Shown here: in pieces, positions 1 to 7,025 of the stretch
Numbering within the stretch: position 1 is the first letter of the stretch
How the letters are laid out: every line of letters starts with the position of its first letter
Assembly (NCBI GenBank): GCA_039819785.1
Contig: JBCBRH010000061.1
Span: 1 to 12,929 of the forward strand
Length of the DNA: 12,929 nt
Direction: 5' to 3'
From: JBCBRD01 sp039819785
GTDB lineage: Bacteria; Pseudomonadota; Alphaproteobacteria; Rhizobiales; Hyphomicrobiaceae
Made by a program: the position numbers and the translations under genes
The notes under the pieces: model-generated
Databases searched by the model: none
Seen by the model: the letters and a program-made list of their open reading frames with translations, nothing else
What the model was told of the DNA's origin: nothing

Positions 1-755
1 CGTTTGCGGGCATGCGCAAGGCAGGCCAGCTGGCCGCTTCCGCCCTTGATATGCTGACCGCGTATGTCGAGCCCGGCGTAACGACCGAGACGCTGGATGA
101 TCTGATCCTGGACTTTGCGATCGCGAACAACGCAGTCCCGGCCCCTTTGAATTATCGTGGTTTTTCAAAGGCCATTTGTACATCTGTCAACCACGTGGTG
201 TGCCATGGCATCCCCGGCCCCAAACCTTTGCGGGACGGAGACATCGTCAACATCGACGTGACCTTGATCGTGGACGGTTGGCACGGCGACACAAGCCGCA
301 TGTACGCAGTTGGTAAACCCAGCCGCCGCGCAGAGCGCCTGATTGAAGTCACCTATGAGGCGCTGATGCGCGGGATTGCAGCTGTAAAGCCGGGCAACTC
401 CACAGGTGACATCGGGGCAGCGATCCAAAAATATGCCGAAGGCGAGCGCTGTTCGATCGTGCGCGATTTCTGTGGCCACGGCCTGGGTCGCGTCTTCCAC
501 GATCGCCCAAACATTCTGCATTACGGAGATCCCGGCACCGGACATGTGCTCGAACCGGGCATGTTTTTCACAATCGAACCCATGATCAACTTGGGCAAAC
601 CCACCGTGAAGGTGCTTCCCGACGGATGGACGGCTGTCACCCGCGACCGGCAGCTTTCGGCTCAGTTTGAGCACACGGTTGGCGTCACGACAGACGGCTG
701 CGAAGTCTTCACGCTCTCGCCGAAAGGTTTCCACAAGCCACCTTACGCCATCTGA
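1..755 (+). CDS. map: Methionine aminopeptidase, type I (5'-truncated by window edge)
   Basis: This enzyme removes the initiator methionine from nascent proteins in the cytoplasm, using two divalent metal ions. The reading frame is open to the left edge (phase begins at base 3), and the Met codon at 12 aligns with an internal position of about residue 14 in E. coli MetAP, so the real start is upstream of the window. Counting from base 12, all the metal and catalytic positions of the family are visible: His65 (VCHGIP), Asp82 (NIDVT), Asp93 (HGDTS), His156 (GHGLGR), His163, Glu189 (TIEPM) and Glu220 (FEHTV). There is no N-terminal zinc-finger or SH3 extension in the visible part. The protein ends with a short non-conserved tail (KGFHKPPYAI). 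radC follows 138 bp downstream on the same strand, a common alphaproteobacterial neighbour. Confidence 0.96.
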   Translation, partial: FAGMRKAGQLAASALDMLTAYVEPGVTTETLDDLILDFAIANNAVPAPLNYRGFSKAICTSVNHVVCHGIPGPKPLRDGDIVNIDVTLIVDGWHGDTSRMYAVGKPSRRAERLIEVTYEALMRGIAAVKPGNSTGDIGAAIQKYAEGERCSIVRDFCGHGLGRVFHDRPNILHYGDPGTGHVLEPGMFFTIEPMINLGKPTVKVLPDGWTAVTRDRQLSAQFEHTVGVTTDGCEVFTLSPKGFHKPPYAI

Positions 756-792
756 CGGTTGAACCTGTCGTGATCGTCAGCATGTCGATTGG

Positions 793-808
793 CCTTGCGT
801 GCGCAAGG
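793..808. repeat. Small perfect inverted repeat after map
   Basis: CCTTGCG-TG-CGCAAGG can fold as a 6-7 bp hairpin 38 bases after the map stop. No T-run follows, so it is not a classical intrinsic terminator. It could stabilise the map mRNA end or be chance. Confidence 0.3.
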
Positions 809-840
809 AACGGAAGGCACGCAATGATGCATCAGCCATC

Positions 841-868
841 GCTCCCGCAGCTTAGCGCAACCGGGAGC
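841..868 (+). other. Hairpin in radC leader
   Basis: The arms GCTCCCG (841-847) and CGGGAGC (862-868) pair perfectly over 7 bp with a 14-base loop, ending 25 bases before the chosen radC start. There is no T-run, so termination of map is not supported. A role in radC translation or mRNA processing is only inferred. Confidence 0.3.
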
Positions 869-893
869 CACCTCGTGGGAACCGGGAACCCCG

Positions 894-1859
894 ATGCCAC
901 AAAGACCTAAAGATGACACGAAAGCTGAGGTCCCCACGTCGGAACTGGGCGAAGCGCGAGCACAGACCGACTTTGCCTTCACGGAGATTACCAATAAGCC
1001 GACGCTGAAAAAGCCTTTTCCGGCCCCGAACAGCAAACGGCCGCCAAAGGCAAAGTCGCACCCGTCGTCAGACGAGTCCGCCTCACCCTTCGCAGACATG
1101 TCAGTTGCTGGACAAGCCATCGGCGAAAATGGCAACGCGGTTGAGACCAAAATCAGCAGCGGCGCGACAACACAGACCAAACCGCCCAAGCCGCATTACC
1201 ACGGCCACCGCCAACGCCTGCGGAGCCGCTTTATGGAAGGTGGACAGGACGCACTCCCAGATTATGAGCTTCTCGAACTGGTCCTGTTTGCAGCCTTCAG
1301 GCAAGGGGACACGAAACCAATCGCCAAAGAGCTGTTGGCCAAATTCAAAAGCTTCGCGGGCGTTATCAATGCCCCGCCCGAACGGCTACTGGAAGTCAAA
1401 GGCATCGGCGATGCCGCCATTTCGCACTTGAAAATCATACAAGCCGCCGCTTTGCGGGTAACCAAAACAGAGATAACGGATAAACCGCTCCTGACATCCT
1501 GGTCTCAGGTTTTGGATTACATTCGAGCCGCGCAGGCATACGAGAACGCGGAAGTCTTCCGCATTTTGTTTCTCGACAAAAAGAACCGCCTTATAGCCGA
1601 TGAAGTGCAAGGCCGCGGCACGGTAGATCACACCCCCGTTTACATCCGCGAAGTGGTCAAGCGCGCGCTCGATCTTTCAGCCACCGCGATGATCCTGGTG
1701 CACAATCACCCCTCGGGTGACCCAACCCCATCGCAAACCGACATCGATATGACCAAGATGATTATGTCCGCCGGAAAGCCTCTCGGAGTTGTCATACACG
1801 ATCACGTTATCGTCGGCCGTGAGGGTCATTTCAGCATGCGCTCACAAGGCCTGCTCTAA
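894..1859 (+). CDS. radC: RadC family JAB/MPN-domain protein with long N-terminal tail
   Basis: RadC proteins carry a helix-hairpin-helix-like N-terminal part and a JAB1/MPN metalloprotease-like domain. They were historically called DNA repair proteins, but their biochemical role is unsettled. The core occupies residues 101-321 and is complete: it begins HYHGHRQRLR, has a helical region with EVKGIGDAAI (HhH-like, about 167-176), and carries the JAMM metal signature with Glu237, His270, His272, Ser280 and Asp283 (HNHPSGDPTPSQTD). The normal family length is about 220-230 residues; this one has about 100 extra N-terminal residues rich in Lys, Pro, Ser and Thr with no recognisable fold. The ATG at 894 is the first in frame with only a weak GGGAAC-like ribosome site; ATG 1098 is an alternative that would still leave about 32 extra residues. 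It may share a transcript with map. Confidence 0.93.
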   Translation: MPQRPKDDTKAEVPTSELGEARAQTDFAFTEITNKPTLKKPFPAPNSKRPPKAKSHPSSDESASPFADMSVAGQAIGENGNAVETKISSGATTQTKPPKPHYHGHRQRLRSRFMEGGQDALPDYELLELVLFAAFRQGDTKPIAKELLAKFKSFAGVINAPPERLLEVKGIGDAAISHLKIIQAAALRVTKTEITDKPLLTSWSQVLDYIRAAQAYENAEVFRILFLDKKNRLIADEVQGRGTVDHTPVYIREVVKRALDLSATAMILVHNHPSGDPTPSQTDIDMTKMIMSAGKPLGVVIHDHVIVGREGHFSMRSQGLL

Positions 1860-1950
1860 TAAAGGGCGTCCTTGTTCCGAACTACCGAATTAAGACCTCT
1901 CGTCACAGTGTTCCTTAGGTGATTTGAGCTAGGCGTGCTGGTCTGGCAAT

Positions 1951-3063
1951 GTGACCAGCGATGAAAAACACATATCCACACAAAATGCCGGCCAGCCGAT
2001 GATCCCGCCGTTCCTCAAAAGTTCGAAGCAATCGTGGCGCGCGTTGAGCCGAAAGGCCCCGGCACGAGCTGGCGACCTGGCGTACCAACGGTTCAGCACA
2101 CCGCTGCTGTCTGAGCGGCGAACGGATGACCACGCGGTCCTCGTTGAGCGCGCGCGCCGACACTTGCGGAACGCTGAACACCGGATGCTGAAGACCTGTG
2201 AAGGGTGGGTGCGCACCTATACGTTCGAACCGCTCGTACGCGCATCAGCGTCGTGCGCATGCCCTTTGGATGATGACCACAGCCTAAATCACGGCACAGA
2301 TAAGCCCGGTCAGTTTAGGGGCGCGGAGCCCAAAACAGTCATTCTGATCCATGGCTGGACCAGCGAAGCCTCTTTCATGTCGGCCATCGCAGAATCGCTG
2401 CGTCGTGCAGGCTTTCGCGTTGTGCTCTTCGATATGCCGGCCCATGGCCTTAGCCCCGGGACACACACGAACATTATCGTCTGCACCCGCGTCCTGATCG
2501 ACGTGATCGACGCACTTGGCCCCGTCGACTATGCCGTGTCCCATTCCATGGGCGGGCTTGCGGCGCTGCTAGCGGCAGGCGGTGACAAGCCCTACAAACG
2601 CGCCTGCATACTTGATGGCTACGTTTTTATCTCCACGCCAAACGATTTCCGCGACGTGACGCGGGAATTTGCGGATGGTCTGGGCCTCACACCGGCCGCC
2701 AGACGCCACTATGAACGCCATCTGGAGCGTGTCGCACACCAAGATCTGAGCAAACTATCAAGCGCGAATTATTTGAATATGATCGACCGCCCGGCCTTGA
2801 TGATCCACTCGCGCGATGATGATGAGATTCGTGTCACAAATGCTGAACAGGTCGTCGCCGCCTGCCCGAAAGCAGAGTTTAAGCCCGTCGATGGCGTCGG
2901 ACATCGGCGCATTCTGTACGCCTCCGACGTCACGCGTGAAGCCACGAAGTTCCTATCGAGGTTATCGGCAGCTCAGGAGCCCGCGACGCACGTCAAGTCA
3001 ACCGTCAACGCCACGAAGACGGTTATGCCGTCGGCGGGTCAGCACGTCAGTGAACGCCTCTGA
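1951..3063 (+). CDS. Alpha/beta hydrolase fold protein, substrate unknown
   Basis: Predicted cytosolic serine hydrolase; substrate not recognisable. The alpha/beta hydrolase core spans about residues 128-338. Visible parts are the oxyanion strand VILIHGWTSEASFM (His134-Gly135), a second strand FRVVLFDMPAHG, the nucleophile elbow SHSMGG with Ser199, an acidic position in HSRDDDE (Asp289 or Asp290) and the catalytic His318 in GVGHRRIL. The elbow begins with Ser197 where many members have Gly; small residues are tolerated there. Residues 1-127 are a basic, family-specific lead-in without signal peptide or membrane segment, and residues 340-370 form a low-complexity tail. Translation is placed at GTG 1951; ATG 1999 is an alternative, and neither has a strong ribosome site. 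It stands alone, 91 bp after radC and convergent with the outer membrane protein gene, so context gives no functional clue. Confidence 0.85.
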   Translation: MTSDEKHISTQNAGQPMIPPFLKSSKQSWRALSRKAPARAGDLAYQRFSTPLLSERRTDDHAVLVERARRHLRNAEHRMLKTCEGWVRTYTFEPLVRASASCACPLDDDHSLNHGTDKPGQFRGAEPKTVILIHGWTSEASFMSAIAESLRRAGFRVVLFDMPAHGLSPGTHTNIIVCTRVLIDVIDALGPVDYAVSHSMGGLAALLAAGGDKPYKRACILDGYVFISTPNDFRDVTREFADGLGLTPAARRHYERHLERVAHQDLSKLSSANYLNMIDRPALMIHSRDDDEIRVTNAEQVVAACPKAEFKPVDGVGHRRILYASDVTREATKFLSRLSAAQEPATHVKSTVNATKTVMPSAGQHVSERL

Positions 3064-3067
3064 CCTA

Positions 3068-3115
3068 GAGCATGTTCAGGAAAAGTGTATGCGGTTTTCC
3101 GCCCGGAACATGCTC
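3068..3115. repeat. RIME-like intergenic palindromic repeat
   Basis: Outer arms GAGCATGTTC (3068-3077) and GAACATGCTC (3106-3115) are perfectly complementary. Inner arms GGAAAA (3079-3084) and TTTTCC (3095-3100) continue the stem around a 10-base loop. The layout GAGCATG...GGAAAAGTG...GGTTTTCC...CATGCTC matches the palindromic intergenic repeats known from rhizobia and related alphaproteobacteria (RIME type). It lies between two convergent genes, the usual place. Copy number in this genome cannot be seen from the window. Confidence 0.75.
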
Positions 3116-3130
3116 CAAATCAAGAACTGA

Positions 3131-3168
3131 GAGCTTGCTTTGCGAGTGCACGAAAAGCAAACAGGCTC
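3131..3168. repeat. Second hairpin next to the RIME-like repeat
   Basis: TTGCTTT (3135-3141) pairs perfectly with AAAGCAA (3154-3160), flanked by GAGC (3131-3134) and GCTC (3165-3168) with a 4-base bulge. No T-run follows on either strand. RIME1 elements are described as containing two large palindromes, so this may be the second half of the same element; it could also simply be a transcript-end structure for the convergent genes. Confidence 0.4.
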
Positions 3169-3250
3169 AGAGAGTGCCGTGGGTGTAATGGTTCAATAAT
3201 CGCAACGCGACCGGGAGGCAGGTGCAGATACCTCAACGCGTGCAGCCGCG

Positions 3251-4072
3251 TCAGCGGTCATACGTAAAGCGATATGTAATGCCAAGCCCACCGAATAACT
3301 GATCCTCGGCCTCGACAACTTGCGCATCACCAGCATCGCCGACCAGGCGGCTGTATTTGCCCATCAGCTTCAGCGTCCAGCGATCATCGAGCGGAACGTC
3401 GGCGTTCAAACCGACATAAACGTTCTTGATGCCGGCATCGACATCTTCAGCGCGCAGCCCGACCACGGATGATGCAGCCTGTGTATCCGTGATGCCGAAG
3501 TAAGTTTCCTGATACTCAGAGCTGGCCCAGATCGCGCCCACTGTGCCGCGCATTTTGATGCCATACGGCGCCATGAAGTTAGATTCAGCACCGAAATCGA
3601 CGACGCCCCCGGTGTCATATCCGGTGACTTGATGCTGGTAGGAGACAAAGCCGCGTAGGGGATCAAATCCATAAGACGCGAATCCACCCAAGACGAGACC
3701 GCCATCAATATCGCCAAGACCGCGAAGTAGATCGCCATCGTCCTCATCGCGGCCAAAACGCCACCCTGCCACCGGCCCGGCTTCAAACCCGCCGAACTTC
3801 AGAACACGGAAGCGAACATCCGAGATGCCTCGGAACTGAACGAACCCGTTTGACGACAGGCCCTTAGCAGGCGCGATGAAAGGCGCACCAATCACGCGGT
3901 ATTCGTCTGAACCCTCATATTCTGGGGCAACCATGACGAACCCACCGCCCTGCAATTCAAGCGGTCCGGACCCAAACAGGCTGCCGTCCGCTTTCGACGG
4001 CCCTGCGCCGAGCGCCACAATCGACCCGAAGGTAATGGCGCTGAAAACCGTTAAGGTTGTAGGTCTGGTCAT
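3251..4072 (-). CDS. MipA/OmpV family outer membrane protein
   Basis: Predicted outer membrane beta-barrel of the MipA/OmpV family, whose members include a scaffold for murein-synthesising enzymes in E. coli and porin-like proteins elsewhere; the exact role here is open. At 273 residues it has the normal family length. An N-terminal signal peptide is visible (hydrophobic stretch at about 8-24, likely cleavage near SKA-DG at 28). The mature start GGGFVMVAPEYEGSDEYRV is the family hallmark (P-x-Y-x-G-S-x-x-Y), followed by alternating, Gly- and aromatic-rich beta strands, for example GGFASYGFDPLRGFVSY. The last strand reads GGLGITYRF and then runs on for four residues (TYDR), so the usual terminal aromatic residue is not at the very end. 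The gene is monocistronic: it converges with the hydrolase and diverges from trxB. The start ATG at 4072 fits the signal peptide; the ribosome site is weak. Confidence 0.85.
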   Translation of the reverse strand: MTRPTTLTVFSAITFGSIVALGAGPSKADGSLFGSGPLELQGGGFVMVAPEYEGSDEYRVIGAPFIAPAKGLSSNGFVQFRGISDVRFRVLKFGGFEAGPVAGWRFGRDEDDGDLLRGLGDIDGGLVLGGFASYGFDPLRGFVSYQHQVTGYDTGGVVDFGAESNFMAPYGIKMRGTVGAIWASSEYQETYFGITDTQAASSVVGLRAEDVDAGIKNVYVGLNADVPLDDRWTLKLMGKYSRLVGDAGDAQVVEAEDQLFGGLGITYRFTYDR

Positions 4073-4451
4073 GAATGGGCCCGCTGCTTTGCTGATCGCA
4101 TGACAAATACGCTGATCTCATGTCTCAAGTATTGCTGCACGTTCGGTTTTCACCCCTCACCAGCGTCGTTGCATCTGCGAAGTTGCCAATGCGCAACAAC
4201 AAGCGGGGGCAAGCCCCATGAATCCTGCAGGAAAAAAGGGCGATCAGCTCCGGTCGGCGACCAATCGCTCGCCAAGTTGTACCAGGCCATACACACCCAT
4301 GCGCTCAAACTCATGTGTAGCTGCATTGACCTACGGATCGCGCAAGACCATTTTCTGGTTAAACCAAAATCCACTGTCCGCTATCCACCCCAAGCGACCC
4401 GCCACGCCGCACCTCGCGTCCGACAGCGAATGCAACGGAAAGACCGACGAA
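4073..4451. promoter_or_regulatory. Divergent upstream region of the MipA-like gene and trxB
   Basis: These 379 bp hold no convincing gene. An open frame from 4218 merely runs into trxB and is low-complexity. Visible structures are GTTGC-N6-GCAAC (4182-4197), a tight hairpin GGGGC-AA-GCCCC (4206-4217), and an operator-like palindrome TGGTT-A-AACCA (4356-4366) that extends by two more matched pairs beyond one mismatch. The last lies 85 bp before the trxB start. GGAAAG at 4439-4444 is a plausible trxB ribosome site. Promoters for both genes must lie here, but I cannot place -35/-10 boxes with confidence. Confidence 0.5.
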
Positions 4452-5426
4452 ATGTCTGACAAAGCCACCACAAAACATGCCCCTGTCCTGATCCTGGGTT
4501 CGGGACCGGCAGGCTACACCGCCGCAGTTTATGCGGCCCGTGCCATGTTAAAACCCATCCTCATTCAAGGCATCCAGCCCGGCGGCCAGCTGACCATCAC
4601 TACGGACGTCGAAAACTACCCAGGCTTTGCTGACGCCATCCAGGGACCTTGGTTGATGGAGCAAATGAAGGACCAAGCCAGAAACGTCGGCACCGACATC
4701 GTCTTCGACCATGTCAACGATGTCGATCTTTCGAGCCGCCCTTACCGCCTGACCTGTGAATCCGGAGATGTTTACACCGGCGATACCTTGATCATCGCAA
4801 CCGGAGCTCAGGCCCGCTGGCTCGGCCTCCCGACCGAAGAGGCCTTCAAAGGCTTCGGCGTCTCAGCCTGCGCGACCTGTGACGGCTTCTTCTACCGTGA
4901 GAAAGAGGTCATGGTCATTGGCGGCGGGAACACAGCCGTCGAAGAAGCCCTGTTCCTCACCAACTTCGCAAAACGGGTCAAAGTCGTGCACCGCAGGGAC
5001 AGCTTCCGGGCTGAAAAAATCCTCCAGGACCGCCTCTTCAAGAACCCCAAAGTGGAAGTCATCTGGGACAGTGTGATTGAAGAAATCACCGGCGAGGTCG
5101 ATCCTAAATCGGTCACGGGCGTCCGTCTGAAAAACATCAAAACCAACGAGATCACCGAACACGCAGTCGACGGAATTTTCATCGCCATCGGACACGCCCC
5201 AGCGACCAGTCTGTTCAAGGATAAGCTCGAGATGAAACCCTCGGGCTATCTGATCACAGCTCCGGATTCGACCGCGACATCCATCCCGGGCGTCTTCGCA
5301 GCTGGTGACGTCACCGACGATATCTATCGCCAGGCCGTCACCGCAGCTGGCATGGGGTGCATGGCAGCGCTGGAAGCTGAAAAATTCATCGCCGAGCATG
5401 AGGCCCTAGCGGAAGCCGCCGAATAG
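4452..5426 (+). CDS. trxB: Thioredoxin-disulfide reductase (NADPH)
   Basis: This cytoplasmic flavoenzyme passes electrons from NADPH through FAD and a redox-active disulfide to thioredoxin. Visible parts, in order: FAD-binding GSGPAGYTAA (16-25), FAD-domain QPGGQLTITTDVENYPGF (42-59), the ATG motif (116-118), the redox pair Cys140-Ala-Thr-Cys143, the NADPH-binding GGGNTAVEEA (157-166), HRR (180-182) for the NADPH 2'-phosphate, and the second FAD motif GDVTD (285-289). At 324 residues it is full length. The frame opens at 4218, but those 78 extra residues are unrelated to the family; ATG 4452, with GGAAAG upstream, gives a normal N-terminus (MSDKATTKHAPVLILG). The LsrB-like regulator follows after 260 bp, a linkage known from rhizobia. 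No thioredoxin gene is in the window. Confidence 0.97.
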   Translation: MSDKATTKHAPVLILGSGPAGYTAAVYAARAMLKPILIQGIQPGGQLTITTDVENYPGFADAIQGPWLMEQMKDQARNVGTDIVFDHVNDVDLSSRPYRLTCESGDVYTGDTLIIATGAQARWLGLPTEEAFKGFGVSACATCDGFFYREKEVMVIGGGNTAVEEALFLTNFAKRVKVVHRRDSFRAEKILQDRLFKNPKVEVIWDSVIEEITGEVDPKSVTGVRLKNIKTNEITEHAVDGIFIAIGHAPATSLFKDKLEMKPSGYLITAPDSTATSIPGVFAAGDVTDDIYRQAVTAAGMGCMAALEAEKFIAEHEALAEAAE

Positions 5427-5686
5427 CAAAGGCCGGTAACAGCCGAAAAACACTCGAAAGCGGCAGCTTGTAAGGATAATCCGGCCAGTTCATCCAGTCT
5501 GAGCATGAAACGTCGCCGCAAATCTTGGCGCGTTCGCAACGAAAGTCTCGGCGGCAAACCCCGTTTCCGCATCGACCACACGCATCGGCAAATGGTAGGA
5601 CACTCCGACCGATAACTTGGACCAGCGCGCGACCGCCGACTGGTCGGTCCGCGAGCTGGTGCCCATCAGCCGGAAAGTCATGCGCC
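5427..5686. other. trxB-lsrB spacer with inverted repeat
   Basis: These 260 bp contain no supported gene. CCGAC-TG-GTCGG (5636-5647) is an inverted repeat about 40 bp before the regulator start, a reasonable position for autoregulatory binding, although it does not clearly show the LysR T-N11-A pattern. GGAAAG at 5672-5677 is the ribosome site of the next gene, with 9 bases of spacing. No hairpin with a T-run ends trxB, so readthrough into the regulator is possible. A basic 36-codon frame (5505-5615) and a 63-codon minus-strand frame (5490-5681) exist but have no ribosome site or recognised similarity. Confidence 0.4.
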
Positions 5687-6577
5687 ATGGACTGGGACAA
5701 GCTGCGCATCTTCCACGCCGCTGCGCAGGCAGGAAGCTTCACCCACGCCGGCGACATCCTGCACCTGTCTCAATCTGCCATCAGCCGACAGGTCTCCGCA
5801 CTTGAAAAAGATCTGAGCACGCCGCTGTTCCACAGGCATGCCCGCGGCCTCGCCCTGACCGAACAAGGTGAACTGCTGTTCGACACTGTCGATGACGTCA
5901 TGAACAAGCTGCACACCGTTGAAATGCTTCTCGCCGACAGCAAGGACCGCCCAACCGGCGATCTAAAGATCACCGCCCCCGTCGGCCTTGGCACCACATG
6001 GCTGACGCCTCGACTGCGCGAGTTCCTTGATCTTCATCCAGACATTCGCATTGAACTGATCCTGAATGACGAACAGATTGATATCGCCATGCGAGCAGCC
6101 GATGTCGCGATCTGGCTGCAGGAACCGGAGCAATCTGACCTTATCCGCCGACGGTTGTTTTCCATGGTCGTCCATCCGTTTGCCTCCGCCAGTTATGTTC
6201 GGCGCAACGGAGCACCACAGACGATCGCGGACCTAAAATCCCATCGCATCGTGTCCTACGCCGGTCTCCCGGCCCAGCATTTGTCTGCCATCACCTGGCT
6301 TGAAAACATCGACAATTCAGAAGGCAACGTCCCAGCACCCATTTTTCGCGTGAATTCGGTCGTCGCTATGAAAGAGGCGATCCGTTCAGGCATCGGGATC
6401 GGAATGCTGCCGGACTATTTGGCCGATGGCGAAGGAGAACTCCTACCCGTCCTCAAAACCGTCGAACCCCCGACACTACCGATTTTATATGTGTATCCAG
6501 CCGAGCTGAAGGCGTCGAAAAAAGTCCAATTGCTGAGGGATTTTCTGGTGTCGAAAGCCCGCTCGTGGCGGCACTGA
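5687..6577 (+). CDS. lsrB: LysR-type regulator, LsrB/VtlR-like
   Basis: A transcription factor with an N-terminal winged helix-turn-helix (about 2-61) and a C-terminal two-lobed effector domain (about 91-292). The start MDWDKLRIFHAAA, then SFTHAG, LSQSAISRQVSALE (recognition helix) and LFHRHARGLALTEQGE are characteristic of the LsrB/VtlR group of alphaproteobacteria. LsrB of rhizobia is tied to oxidative stress and symbiosis; VtlR of Brucella activates small RNA and small-protein genes. The frame opens at 5525, but ATG 5687 has a GGAAAG ribosome site and gives the normal 296-residue length. The location directly after trxB supports the identity and suggests a link to thiol redox balance. The protein contains no cysteine at all, so cysteine-based redox sensing reported for rhizobial LsrB cannot operate here. 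The symbol is by similarity; a less specific LysR function is possible. Confidence 0.85.
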   Translation: MDWDKLRIFHAAAQAGSFTHAGDILHLSQSAISRQVSALEKDLSTPLFHRHARGLALTEQGELLFDTVDDVMNKLHTVEMLLADSKDRPTGDLKITAPVGLGTTWLTPRLREFLDLHPDIRIELILNDEQIDIAMRAADVAIWLQEPEQSDLIRRRLFSMVVHPFASASYVRRNGAPQTIADLKSHRIVSYAGLPAQHLSAITWLENIDNSEGNVPAPIFRVNSVVAMKEAIRSGIGIGMLPDYLADGEGELLPVLKTVEPPTLPILYVYPAELKASKKVQLLRDFLVSKARSWRH

Positions 6578-6783
6578 CGGGGCTCGCTGGACCTTCCGTC
6601 ACCTGAAGATGCAGGCGTCAAAATGCCTACAAATAGGCGTCCGCCGACGACACCATAGCACCAAAGTCTAATGCAACGTTATATCAGGATACGCTACGTA
6701 GGGCGTAGATCGAAGTATGGGTGTGTCGCTTCACTTGGCTATTTGCCACCGCCAATTGAAATGAAACATCCAACGGATCACTC
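6578..6783. other. Gene-free stretch between lsrB stop and terminator
   Basis: There are 206 bp without a supported coding frame. It contains the direct repeat AGGCGTC (6613-6619 and 6634-6640) and a palindromic TACGTA with related ACGCTAC/GGGCGTAG arms near 6691-6707. A strong intrinsic terminator follows directly. Either it is a long 3' untranslated region of lsrB, or a small RNA gene starts within it and uses the terminator; no promoter could be fixed. Confidence 0.35.
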
Positions 6784-6812
6784 ACCCGGGCCTTGTGCCC
6801 GGGTTTTTCTTT
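6784..6812 (+). terminator. Rho-independent terminator
   Basis: The perfect 8-bp stem ACCCGGGC (6784-6791) / GCCCGGGT (6797-6804) has loop CTTGT and is followed by TTTTTCTTT. This is a strong intrinsic terminator on the + strand. It ends the trxB-lsrB transcript, or a short RNA from the preceding stretch, and insulates leuC. Confidence 0.92.
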
Positions 6813-7025
6813 GCCAAAGCCGCATTTCGCAGCCGAAAAGCACGGCTCAACTCAGCAGGCCGGCACCCAAACAACCCCTCCGGTTTCCACCGCCGACCTA
6901 AACGGAGAATGCAGCCCTTTGCGTTCCCGTCGACAATCGCTATTTAACAATCCTGAAACGCTTGGCGCAGACCTTGGCCACGCGAACCCATCCATTAAAA
7001 AACCTGACTGCGGAACCTTTGCCCC
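6813..7025 (+). promoter_or_regulatory. Upstream region of leuC
   Basis: Since a strong terminator precedes it, the leuC promoter should be in these 213 bp. A weak pair is TTGCGT (6919-6924) and TATTTA (6941-6946) with a 16-base spacer; it matches consensus poorly. A 12-codon frame at 6909-6947 has no leucine codons, so a leucine attenuator peptide is not supported. GCGGAACC near 7010-7017 is the likely weak ribosome site of leuC. Confidence 0.35.

Noticed and set aside
165..734. Minus-strand frame of 189 codons opposite map
   Set aside because: Shadow of the conserved methionine aminopeptidase gene, with no supporting start signals.
4218..4451. In-frame 78-residue extension at the N-terminus of TrxB
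   Set aside because: Low-complexity, Pro/Arg/Ser-rich and unrelated to the family; ATG 4452 with a GGAAAG ribosome site gives the normal TrxB start.
5505..5615. 36-codon Arg/Lys-rich + strand frame between trxB and lsrB
   Set aside because: No ribosome binding site, and a basic composition expected by chance in GC-rich spacer.
5490..5681. 63-codon minus-strand frame filling the trxB-lsrB gap
   Set aside because: Reads somewhat protein-like but has no ribosome site and no recognised similarity; it would cover the regulator's own leader.
5525..5686. In-frame 54-residue extension of the LsrB-like regulator
   Set aside because: The family begins at MDWDKL; ATG 5687 has a good ribosome site and gives standard length.
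6909..6947. 12-codon leader peptide (MQPFAFPSTIAI) upstream of leuC as attenuator
   Set aside because: No leucine codons, ribosome site only 1 base from the ATG, and no following terminator hairpin.
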